A stretch of 10,311 bases of DNA from JBGTFE01 sp036403235 (GTDB lineage Bacteria; Acidobacteriota; Blastocatellia; Pyrinomonadales; Pyrinomonadaceae): NCBI GenBank assembly GCA_036403235.1, contig DASWRI010000004.1, forward strand, positions 1 through 10,311, in the 5' to 3' direction. Positions 1 to 5,994 of the stretch are shown in pieces; position 1 is the first letter of the stretch; each line of letters starts with the position of its first letter. The translations under genes and the position numbers were made by a program. The notes beneath the pieces were generated by a model, which saw only the letters and a list, made by a program, of their open reading frames with translations, searched no databases and was not told where the DNA came from.

Positions 1-141
1 GACGGATATTGCCGTTTGGCGGCCTGATATCACTCCGGGACAGAGTAATTTCTACTCGCGCAATTCGACCAACGGGGCGACGACGTTCTTCCAATTGGGC
101 GCTAACGGAGATTATCCGGTCGCTAACTGGAATCAGCACTA
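1..141 (+). repeat. Terminal direct repeat, left copy (141 bp)
   Basis: Bases 1-141 match 10171-10311 with no mismatch. Exact end overlap of this kind is typical of a circular contig from a de Bruijn assembler, and 141 is a common largest k-mer in such tools. The unique circle would be 10,170 bp. A genomic repeat of the same length could give the same picture. Confidence 0.97.
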
Positions 142-142
142 A
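1..142 (+). CDS. C-terminal end of secreted FG-GAP/VCBS protein (continues from 10311 if circular)
   Basis: Read in the frame that ends with TAA at 140-142, this stretch encodes the last 46 residues of an FG-GAP repeat protein. It begins in the tail of a DGDGKTD calcium-binding loop (TDIAVWRP) and ends GDYPVANWNQH-stop. The first 141 bases are identical to 10171-10311, the 3' end of the gene that starts at 8636, and the frames agree exactly: the last two bases of the window (TA) plus base 142 (A) make the stop codon. This is therefore the terminal piece of the same gene if the molecule is circular. If it is not, it is the identical 3' end of a second copy. A rho-independent terminator follows at once, as expected for a real gene end. 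Confidence 0.85.
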   Translation, partial: TDIAVWRPDITPGQSNFYSRNSTNGATTFFQLGANGDYPVANWNQH

Positions 143-160
143 TCCGGTCTGAAAACCGAA

Positions 161-202
161 ACGAATACAGGCGAGATTTATTTCTCGCCTGTATTTCGTT
201 TT
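161..202 (+). terminator. Rho-independent terminator of the FG-GAP gene
   Basis: Bases 164-176 (core ATACAGGCGAGA) pair with 183-195 (core TCTCGCCTGTAT) around a six-base loop TTTATT. After one bulged T, ACG at 161-163 can pair with CGT at 197-199. A short T-run follows (199-202). The hairpin starts 19 bases after the TAA stop at 140-142. That position ties the left end of the window to the gene running off the right end. Confidence 0.85.
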
Positions 203-245
203 AGTATTATGTTTTTGAAAGTTCTTTCTCCGCCAGGCCGAATTT

Positions 246-565
246 ATGGTTATCAAAATCTTTGAAGAAACGCCCGACGGGTTGACCGAATACGAAAAAA
301 TTTCGATTGCGTTTCGCGTCGAATCGCGCTTCCGCGTCGAATTGCGGGAAAACGGTCTCGGCGAGATAAAGCTCGTCTTTTTTCGCGTGCGCTCTCGTGG
401 TTATAGGAGCGCGACTGTCGGCTTCTGAAAGTCGAAACGCAGAACATAAACGTTCCGGCGTGCCGTTTTTACGCGCGGCAGGGCTGCGAGCTCGGAACGA
501 TAAACCGATTTGCTTATCGCAAACTTTTGAACGAAACTCAATTAATCTGGTATCGAAATGTCTAA
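246..565 (+). pseudogene. Broken GNAT acetyltransferase (streptothricin-acetyltransferase-like), internally deleted
   Basis: Two pieces of one GNAT N-acetyltransferase lie in different frames. The N-terminal piece starts at ATG 246 and reads through ISIAFRVESRFRVE and GLGEIKLV, ending near 380. The C-terminal piece, from about 383 to TAA 563-565 in another frame, reads ALSWL-stop-ERDCRLLKVETQN, then NVPACRFYARQGCELG and INRFAY. From memory of this family, intact members are about 175-180 residues and carry the R/Q-x-x-G-x-G/A acetyl-CoA loop between these pieces. Here about 70 residues including that loop are missing, the frame is shifted, and a TAG sits at 404-406 inside the C-terminal part. 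The protein cannot be a working acetyltransferase. The family call is by recognition, without a search. The last bases overlap the start of the next GNAT gene, so the two were probably once translated together. Confidence 0.8.
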
Positions 566-1085
566 ATCAATCATTGAAACGGAAAGATTATTTTTGCGCG
601 AGCTGGCGGCGGACGAAGATGCCGAATTCGTCCTCGAACTCGTCAATGAACCGGCGTGGATTCGCAACATCGGCGACCGTGGCATCAGAACAATAGAAGG
701 CGCGCGCGATTATATTCTAAACGGCCCGAGGGTAAGCTACGCGCAAAACAAATTCGGTTTATATCTCGTCGGGCTGAAAAATACGGGCGGGCAAATCGGC
801 ATCTGCGGCTTGATAAAACGCGATTCGCTCGAAGACGTCGATATCGGTTTTGCCTTTCTCGAAAGATTCTGGTCGAACGGCTACGCCGCCGAATCCGCGC
901 GCGCCGTCATGGATTACGCGCGAAACCCGCTCGGAATCAATCGCATCGTGGCGATAACGATTCCCGAAAATAAAGGCTCGATAAACGTGCTGGAAAAAAT
1001 CGGGCTTAAATTTGAAAAAATGATAAAAACGGGCGAAGACGAAGAAGAAATTATGCTGTTTGCCTCAGACGCTTCAAAAATTTAG
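558..1085 (+). CDS. GNAT family N-acetyltransferase, RimJ/RimL type
   Basis: A 175-residue protein of usual length for the Acetyltransf_3 (RimJ/RimL-like) group, which moves acetyl from acetyl-CoA to an amino group on a protein N-terminus or small molecule. It opens with the typical strand ETERLFLREL (residues 7-16). Next come the GQIGICGLI strand and the DVDIGFAFLERFWSNGYAAES stretch (about 94-114), whose end is the acetyl-CoA loop and following helix. It finishes with NRIVAITIPENKGSINVLEKIGLKFE (about 132-157), the usual last strand and helix where the neighbour asparagine packs near the cofactor. The substrate cannot be told. The ATG lies inside the stop region of the upstream pseudogene (ATGTCTAA), and there is no clear Shine-Dalgarno sequence, only a weak GG at 549-550. 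Translation coupling to the dead gene is likely and may now be impaired. Confidence 0.88.
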   Translation: MSKSIIETERLFLRELAADEDAEFVLELVNEPAWIRNIGDRGIRTIEGARDYILNGPRVSYAQNKFGLYLVGLKNTGGQIGICGLIKRDSLEDVDIGFAFLERFWSNGYAAESARAVMDYARNPLGINRIVAITIPENKGSINVLEKIGLKFEKMIKTGEDEEEIMLFASDASKI

Positions 1086-1114
1086 CGCAGTTTGTTTTAT
1101 TTCAATAATTTTTA

Positions 1115-1144
1115 TTGTAAAAGCGATACGATTATCGGTATAAT
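1115..1144 (+). promoter_or_regulatory. Sigma70-type promoter for the small secreted protein
   Basis: TTGTAA at 1115-1120 and a perfect TATAAT at 1139-1144 are separated by 18 bases. Start of transcription would be near 1151, giving a leader of about 50 bases before ATG 1200. It lies in the only gap between the GNAT gene and the next reading frame. The prediction is by motif alone. Confidence 0.65.
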
Positions 1145-1199
1145 CCAACAAGCGTAAATCACGCCTTAGAATATCTTGAAATCAATGGAGAAAAATTTA

Positions 1200-1550
1200 A
1201 TGAATTTTCAAAGCAAGTTTATCAAAACAGCTTTGGTCAGTTTCGTCTTTATCTTATTAAGCTTCACCGTCAGCAAAGCTCAGGACAGCGAGTTTTCGTT
1301 TAAGGTGACCAACAACACCAAAACCGCCATCAAAAAATTACTGGTCGCCGAGCCCGGTCAAAAAAAATGGGGTTATTTCGATATCGGCGCCGGAATCGGT
1401 GCGGGCAAAACGGTAACATTAGTCTGGAATAAATCGACCGACAAAGAACAGTGCGTTCAATGGTTTAAAGCGGTTTATGCCGACGGCAGCGAGTCAGAAC
1501 CCGCCAAATTCGACTTTTGCGAAGATGAGCTGGAACTCGAATTTAACTAG
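1200..1550 (+). CDS. Small secreted protein of unknown function with two cysteines
   Basis: The chosen start is ATG 1200, because GGAG at 1187-1190 lies nine bases before it. In-frame ATGs at 1176 and 1185 are less well served. The product has 116 residues. A basic start is followed by a strongly hydrophobic core (ALVSFVFILLSFTV) and an SKA cleavage site near residue 27, so it is a Sec-exported protein. The mature part of about 89 residues is probably all beta: FSFKVTNNTKTAIKKL, a KKWGYFDIG turn, a glycine stretch, TVTLVWN, then cysteines at about 85 and 107 that could form a disulfide in the periplasm. It ends in an acidic tail. It resembles small acidobacterial exported proteins of unknown role with a W...C...C layout; that is an impression from memory, not a search. 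It is a single-gene unit with its own promoter and terminator. Confidence 0.8.
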   Translation: MNFQSKFIKTALVSFVFILLSFTVSKAQDSEFSFKVTNNTKTAIKKLLVAEPGQKKWGYFDIGAGIGAGKTVTLVWNKSTDKEQCVQWFKAVYADGSESEPAKFDFCEDELELEFN

Positions 1551-1568
1551 TTAAATTTAATTAGTTAA

Positions 1569-1627
1569 TAAAGAAAAAATGAATAGCGAAAGGTTACGAA
1601 AACCTTTCGCTATTCATTTTTTCTTTA
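1569..1627. terminator. Perfect 27-bp hairpin, bidirectional terminator
   Basis: Bases 1569-1595 are the exact reverse complement of 1601-1627 around a five-base loop ACGAA. The stem has a GC-containing top (GCGAAAGGTT pairing with AACCTTTCGC) and an A-run on the left matched by a T-run on the right, so it works as an intrinsic terminator read from either side. It lies 18 bases after the stop of the small secreted protein and beyond the end of the minus-strand phosphatase operon. Confidence 0.93.
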
Positions 1628-1806
1628 AAGCTCAAAAAAATCGCCCGCCTTGCTCATCCATTGAAATTCGATGTTGTTTTGTTTCAAATATTTTTGAAAC
1701 GTATGACAGCGCCATCCGTCCGGCGAACTCGAGGGTTTATTTCAGGCCGGATTTTATCAAACGGGCGAAAATCGCGTCTTTAGATTTCGCGAAAAAGCAT
1801 TGCCGG
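1625..1806 (-). pseudogene. Possible frameshifted remnant of an unidentified gene
   Basis: Reading leftwards past the stop of the DUF4286-like gene, one minus-strand frame is open and protein-like (CFFAKSKDAIFARLIKSGLK) until a TAA at 1737-1739. The neighbouring frame then reads on from 1741 as PSSSPDGWRCHTFQKYLK and IEFQWMSKAGDFFEL, with its stop at 1625-1627 inside the terminator stem. The residue mix (W, C, H, Y spaced as in a folded domain) looks like real protein, and the two parts join smoothly if one frameshift near 1736-1744 is allowed. No start codon with a ribosome site is visible, and I do not recognise the family. Chance open frame is the alternative. Confidence 0.3.
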
Positions 1807-2130
1807 CTACCGCGTTTCTTCGTCAATTTGCCAAGTTTCCAAAACTTCCCAAATTTCCCGCGACAATTCGATTCCTTCGGAAAAATGCGCTTTAAAGTCG
1901 TCGCGCAGGCGCACGGCATCAATTTTCAAATACTGGTCGAGCGCGGTCAAATCGTGCGCTTCGTAAATGATTCGATACCGATTTTCGGTTGTCCGCAAAA
2001 GGCGCGCGGCGCGGAAATGTGTGGTGGCGAGAAGGTCGGGAATGTGCCGCTCGCGCATATATTTTTCGAATGCCTCGACAAGCTCCGAATTGACGACGGC
2101 CGTTATCTCGTAAATTACCGTTTGGCTCAT
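1807..2130 (-). CDS. DUF4286-like small protein, last gene of phosphatase operon
   Basis: The product has 107 residues from ATG at 2128-2130. An upstream in-frame ATG at 2163 lies within the preceding gene and is less likely, because the chosen start makes a 4-base ATGA overlap with that gene's stop (2127-2129). The sequence opens MSQTVIYEITAVVNSELVEAFEKYM. It continues RERHIPDLLATTHFRAARLL, then RYRIIYEA and LDQYL, and ends with a helix containing FSEGIELSREIWEVLE. This order (beta strand, long helix with an HIPDLLAT motif, strand, strand, helix) matches the DUF4286 family, a ferredoxin-like fold of about 100 residues whose biochemical role is unknown to me. It is cytosolic, with no signal peptide or membrane segment. 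It is probably made with the 228-residue protein and the phosphatase upstream. Confidence 0.8.
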   Translation of the reverse strand: MSQTVIYEITAVVNSELVEAFEKYMRERHIPDLLATTHFRAARLLRTTENRYRIIYEAHDLTALDQYLKIDAVRLRDDFKAHFSEGIELSREIWEVLETWQIDEETR

Positions 2131-2813
2131 AAATGTTTGTATTCGTCCGAGCCGATGACCCATACGAAAGACTGCAAATCAATCATATCGCGCGGACGCA
2201 AATCGCTCTGGTCGCGGCGGATTGTCTCGGCGAATTCAAGCAGATTTTTGTAAATTTTCCACGACGGGCGCGATTTGTATTCGAAATCGAATCCGTATGC
2301 CCGCGCGGCATTTCTGGTCGTGTTCGGTTTGAGAAAAATATGCGTTTCCGGCTCGGCGAGAAAACCGAAAACCGTGACGTTCGTCCACGTCAAAACGCGC
2401 GTCTGTTTTCTCGGCAAGCTTTCGACCGTTTCGACCCAGCGCTCGAATTTCTTCTCGACGCCGCCCGCGCCGTGCAAAAATTTGTAAAGTCCTTCGGCAA
2501 ACGCGCGCGCCCCTTCCAACGGTTTAACGGCGTCGCGCAAAGCCATTTTTTCGAACGAAAATAAAAGATTCGTGCGCGACTCGATGCGGATGGCGCGGGC
2601 GGCAATTTCGTGAAATTCCTCTTTCCGCAAAAGCGCGCGGAACTCGTTTCGATTTAACGTTTCGCTCCACTGCTCGTGCGCCGCCTGCTTGTAGCCGCGC
2701 TCCCATTCAAAATATTTCGCGTCCGCAAAGCCTTTCGGAAAAAAATCCAGAAAAAATTTCCGGCAACGTCTTGCGGCGGGCGACAGTTCTTTATGCCCGA
2801 TTTTATTTTCCAT
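2127..2813 (-). CDS. Conserved-looking hypothetical protein, 228 residues
   Basis: I do not recognise this family. The product is cytosolic, mostly helical and rich in charged and aromatic residues, with no signal peptide, membrane span or nucleotide-binding loop. Features to see: an RRCRKFFLDFFPKGF helix near the start; a dense charged, helical middle; WTNVTVFGFLAEPETHIFLKPN (about 142-163), which reads as a beta sheet; and a C-terminal end RPRDMIDLQSFVWVIGSDEY. A conserved-looking RPRDMIDLQ segment close to a terminal beta strand suggests a folded enzyme or binding domain. Its ATG lies eight bases after the stop of the phosphatase gene, and its stop overlaps the next start, so all three are cotranscribed. 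Upstream of the ATG there is only a weak purine stretch. Any function inferred from the operon (for example a partner in phosphatase signalling) is a guess. Confidence 0.8.
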   Translation of the reverse strand: MENKIGHKELSPAARRCRKFFLDFFPKGFADAKYFEWERGYKQAAHEQWSETLNRNEFRALLRKEEFHEIAARAIRIESRTNLLFSFEKMALRDAVKPLEGARAFAEGLYKFLHGAGGVEKKFERWVETVESLPRKQTRVLTWTNVTVFGFLAEPETHIFLKPNTTRNAARAYGFDFEYKSRPSWKIYKNLLEFAETIRRDQSDLRPRDMIDLQSFVWVIGSDEYKHL

Positions 2814-2821
2814 TTTCAGTT

Positions 2822-5395
2822 TTAAAGCACCTTCACGATAATCATCGTCATATCGTCGTGCTGTTTTGCGCCGCCGGCAAATTTATCGGCGGCGGCGACG
2901 ATTGCGTTTAGAATTTCTTCCGCCGGTTTTTCCTTGATTTTTTTGATGTCTTCGAGCATCGCGTCTTCGCTCCATTCTTCTTCCTGAAGATTCATCGACT
3001 CGGAAATTCCGTCCGTATAGCCGACGAGCATATCGCCCTTTTCGAATTCGATTTCGCCCTGCGTGTAATTGACGAGCATCGAGGGCAGCATTCCGACGAC
3101 CGCGCCGCCTTCTTCGAGACGCACGACTTCGCCGTCCGCGCGAATCAGAAACGGCGGATTGTGCCCGGCGTTGACGTAAATCAAGCGCCGCGTTTTTGCG
3201 TCATACTGAGCGTAGAAAAACGTCGCGTAGCGGTTCGAGGTCGATGCGTCGTAAAGCAGGGTGTTGACGTGCCTCATCAATTCGGCCAAATCTTCGCCGC
3301 AGTGAATTGCCTGCCCGCGCAAGGAAGCCTGCAGACTCGCCATCATCAGGGACGCGCCGATGCCTTTGCCGGAAACGTCGCCGATGGCGATGCCGAGCCT
3401 TCCGCCGGGCAGCTCGAGAAAATCGTAATAATCGCCGCCGACGCCGAGCGCCGGACGACACGCGCCGATATAATCCAAATCTTTAATGAGCGGAAATTCC
3501 TGCGGAAAAAGTCTTTCCTGAACTTCGCGCGCGATTTCGAGCTCGCGGTTTAATCTTTCCTTTTGCGCGGCTTCGTGCGCGATGACTTCGGTCAGACGCG
3601 AGTTTTCGAGCGCCAGCCCGGTCTGCGCGGCGACCGATTTTAAGAGCCGCAAATCGTTCGGCGAATACGGTTCTTCCGACAATTTCGGGCTCAGCGAAAT
3701 CATGCCCGAAAGCTTGTTTTTCGCGCCGACCGGAAGCAGCAGCTGCGAATTGAGCGTCTTTAATTTTTCGCGCTCGTCGCCCGCGATTTCTTCGTTTACC
3801 CACGAATTGGCGTCGTCCTGATAAATGACGAGCGGCTCGTTTTTCCTTAATTTTTCGATTGTGACGGCATCTTCCGAAAGAGCGACGAGCGGCATTTTTC
3901 CGTCGTAACCGAGCGCGTAGGCCGGATGAAAAGCGTTGCCGTTTTTCAGTAGCAGCGCGATTTGCGGAACATGCAAAGATTCGCTGATTTTGCCCGAAAC
4001 CGTCTCTAAAAGCGGTTTCGTCTCGACCATCGTGCGGACTTCCTCGCTCAAATCCGACAAGATTTGCTCGGCATTGTAAGCTTCGCGGAAAAACTTGCGG
4101 TCAATCCAGACGCGCAAATTTTTGGCGGCGTAATCAATCAACGGAATCAGCGCGAAACCGGCGGCGACAAACCCGATTTGCGCGGCGACGGAAAATTCCG
4201 TACTGCTTCGGAAAATCCAGATAACGCCTAAAATGACCGCGATTAATAAAACTAACTGCAAAATTTTGACGCCGTTTTTGGCGAGCGCATACTGCAAACC
4301 CTGGCGGACGACGACGCTGACGTTCATCGCGCGCTGGACGACGATGACATACGCCATCGTCAAAGGGAAAAGAAGCATCATGACAATCGCGAAAAGCGCG
4401 AACCAGAACGGCACGAGGTCGAAAAACGTGCCTTTTGCGCCGCTGAAAATGCGGTACAGAATAATCGCAAACGAGGGCGTCATGGCGATGGTCGTGCCGA
4501 TGAGCATCAGTTTCAGACGGCGGCGCGCGTCCGGGTTTTCCAGAGTTCCCGACTTGTATCCGAGCGCGGTGAAAAAGAGCGCCATCGCCACCATATTCAA
4601 AATCATCGCGATTCGATTGTATGGCCTCGTGATAAATTCCAGATAGACGAACAAATCGATGCCCGTGAATCTTTCGATATGACCGAGCAGCGCAAAGAAA
4701 ATTTGCAGGCCGAGCGGCACAATCAAAATCCATTTCGCCCACGGAAATTTGCGGTCAAGCTCCCAGCGTTCGGGAAAATAGACGCCGAACAGAAACATCG
4801 CCAGCGCCCACGTGCTGAAAAAAGTGCTCGTGTAAGTGCTGATTAAAATATTCGGCGAGCCTTCGAGCGCGGTCGAGCTAAAGCCGAGCATGACAAATAA
4901 AAGAAGCCACGCCAGATGGTCGCGCGGGCGGACGAAAACGACCCAGAAGCCGAGCAGAATACAAAACGTCGGCATAACATAGGCGAAGACGAAACTGATA
5001 ATAAGCTGCGTGTAAAAATTAAAATCCGCGTCTCTTTTTTTTGCCGTAAAAGACACGTCGCGCGTTTCGGTCTGCCCGTTTTCGGTCTTGCGCGCGATGG
5101 TGAAAGTGGCCGACTCGCCCGGGTGAAGCTTGGCGAGCTCTTCTTCGTAAACGTCGTCGCTTTCGATTTTTCTGCCGCTGACGGCGACGAGCTTGTCATC
5201 GACTTTAAAGCCGGCCTCGACGGCTTCGGGCTTGAGCGAGACGATGCTGCCGTCCACCATCACGAAGGGCAGCGAGATTTGGCTTGAAGCGCGGTTGTAA
5301 TTTTTGAATAAATTCGCGTAATGAATCGCCAGAACCGAGACGGCAAAAGCAAACAGCAAAATCAGCGGAATATAGAGAAGCGTCCGTTTTTTCAT
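2822..5395 (-). CDS. PDZ / multi-TM / GAF / SpoIIE-type PP2C serine phosphatase
   Basis: The chosen start is ATG at 5393-5395 with GGA a few bases upstream, giving 857 residues; an ATG at 5452 would add 19 residues before a clear signal-anchor. Domains in order: a membrane helix (5-28); a periplasmic PDZ domain (about 45-120, with EAGFKVDDKLVAVSGRKI); eight or so further membrane helices (about 128-420); a cytosolic GAF-like sensor domain (about 455-600); a coiled linker with NRELEIAREVQERLFP; and a SpoIIE/RsbU PP2C domain (640-857). The metal-binding signatures of the phosphatase are intact: GGDYYD (653-658), GDVSGKG (672-678), GYTDGISES (792-800) and HDDMT (846-850). Such enzymes remove phosphate from serine or threonine of an anti-sigma-factor antagonist, switching a sigma factor or similar partner. 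The envelope PDZ suggests it senses a periplasmic peptide or stress signal. No antagonist (STAS) or anti-sigma kinase gene lies nearby. It is first in an operon of three. Confidence 0.93.
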   Translation of the reverse strand: MKKRTLLYIPLILLFAFAVSVLAIHYANLFKNYNRASSQISLPFVMVDGSIVSLKPEAVEAGFKVDDKLVAVSGRKIESDDVYEEELAKLHPGESATFTIARKTENGQTETRDVSFTAKKRDADFNFYTQLIISFVFAYVMPTFCILLGFWVVFVRPRDHLAWLLLFVMLGFSSTALEGSPNILISTYTSTFFSTWALAMFLFGVYFPERWELDRKFPWAKWILIVPLGLQIFFALLGHIERFTGIDLFVYLEFITRPYNRIAMILNMVAMALFFTALGYKSGTLENPDARRRLKLMLIGTTIAMTPSFAIILYRIFSGAKGTFFDLVPFWFALFAIVMMLLFPLTMAYVIVVQRAMNVSVVVRQGLQYALAKNGVKILQLVLLIAVILGVIWIFRSSTEFSVAAQIGFVAAGFALIPLIDYAAKNLRVWIDRKFFREAYNAEQILSDLSEEVRTMVETKPLLETVSGKISESLHVPQIALLLKNGNAFHPAYALGYDGKMPLVALSEDAVTIEKLRKNEPLVIYQDDANSWVNEEIAGDEREKLKTLNSQLLLPVGAKNKLSGMISLSPKLSEEPYSPNDLRLLKSVAAQTGLALENSRLTEVIAHEAAQKERLNRELEIAREVQERLFPQEFPLIKDLDYIGACRPALGVGGDYYDFLELPGGRLGIAIGDVSGKGIGASLMMASLQASLRGQAIHCGEDLAELMRHVNTLLYDASTSNRYATFFYAQYDAKTRRLIYVNAGHNPPFLIRADGEVVRLEEGGAVVGMLPSMLVNYTQGEIEFEKGDMLVGYTDGISESMNLQEEEWSEDAMLEDIKKIKEKPAEEILNAIVAAADKFAGGAKQHDDMTMIIVKVL

Positions 5396-5754
5396 AGGTT
5401 TCCAAACTTGTCCGAACCAGAAGCGTAGAAACAAAATAACACAACTCACCAAAGAATATAAGCTAAATTAAAAAAGCGGAATAAATTAGTATGTTTCGGC
5501 CGAGAAAGGAAAAACAGGCAAAAAAGTGACCGGCAGCAAGTTAAAAACCGTTACCTATCACTTTACGCCTTTCGCTTTTGACATATTTAAGGCTTCGAAT
5601 CGGTTTGCGTCGGATTGGTAAAGAAAATAATGATTGCAGGAATTGAGATTTTTCCTTATACTTCCAATCATTTATTTAATTTCCCAAAATATTAAAATCT
5701 TAAGGCAAAAAATTTTATTTCTTCGTCTATTAAAGAAGCAACGGGAAATTTATT
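5396..5754. other. Divergent intergenic region with promoters
   Basis: This AT-rich, 359-bp gap holds the start signals of the phosphatase operon (minus) and the small exported protein (plus). On the minus strand a TATATT at 5455-5460 could be a -10 box for the operon, but its -35 is poor. AAGTGA (5524-5529) and TCACTT some 30 bases on form a weak inverted pair that might be an operator. I see no RNA gene. A 31-codon frame from GTG 5526 has no support. Confidence 0.5.
5634..5662 (+). promoter_or_regulatory. Sigma70-type promoter for small exported protein
   Basis: TTGCAG at 5634-5639 and TATACT at 5657-5662 are 17 bases apart, the preferred spacing. Transcription would start near 5669, about 85 bases before ATG 5755. 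The call rests on motif match only. Confidence 0.55.
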
Positions 5755-5994
5755 ATGAAAACACAGCGATTTAAAATGTTTGTCGGTTTGTTTATCCTGG
5801 CCTCGGCCGCCTTCGGCTCGGCGTGCGGCCTCGGTAAAACGGTGGCGCAAAATCCTGAAAACGAGCCGAAAACGATTCGACCGACCGAGACGCCGACGCC
5901 GCCTTATAAACCGCTCAAGCGCGTCAGCCGTGACGTTATCAAGTCCGAAAATAAGGACGAAGCAGCGGCGGTTAAGGTCAAGCAGCAAAATTAA
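5755..5994 (+). CDS. Small exported Pro/Thr-rich protein, possible lipoprotein
   Basis: The product has 79 residues. GGGA at 5743-5746 lies eight bases before the ATG. The N-terminus is basic (MKTQRFK) and is followed by a hydrophobic run (FVGLFILASAAF) ending GSAC at residues 21-24. That resembles a lipobox, but -3 is glycine where leucine is usual, so lipid attachment at Cys24 is possible and not certain; cleavage by the general signal peptidase is the alternative. The mature part is short, hydrophilic and disordered in look, with a proline/threonine segment TIRPTETPTPPYKPLKR (about 39-55) and a lysine-rich tail. It may be a spacer-like envelope protein. Homology is not recognised. The stop TAA (5992-5994) overlaps the stop of deoB on the other strand, with no terminator between them. 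Confidence 0.72.
   Translation: MKTQRFKMFVGLFILASAAFGSACGLGKTVAQNPENEPKTIRPTETPTPPYKPLKRVSRDVIKSENKDEAAAVKVKQQN

Noticed and set aside
1579..2253. Long plus-strand open frame of 224 codons starting in the terminator hairpin
   Set aside because: It is antisense to the DUF4286-like gene and part of the 228-residue gene, begins inside a hairpin, has no ribosome site and reads as low-order, Arg/Phe/Cys-rich sequence. The GC pattern of the real genes leaves such mirror frames open.
4134..4742. Minus-strand 202-codon frame within the phosphatase gene
   Set aside because: It is an out-of-frame shadow of the membrane part of the phosphatase, rich in Arg and His and without its own start signals.
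5526..5621. 31-codon frame from GTG in the divergent intergenic region
   Set aside because: It has a purine-rich upstream run but no conserved motif, is very short, and overlaps the region expected to hold regulatory sites. It could be chance or a worn remnant.
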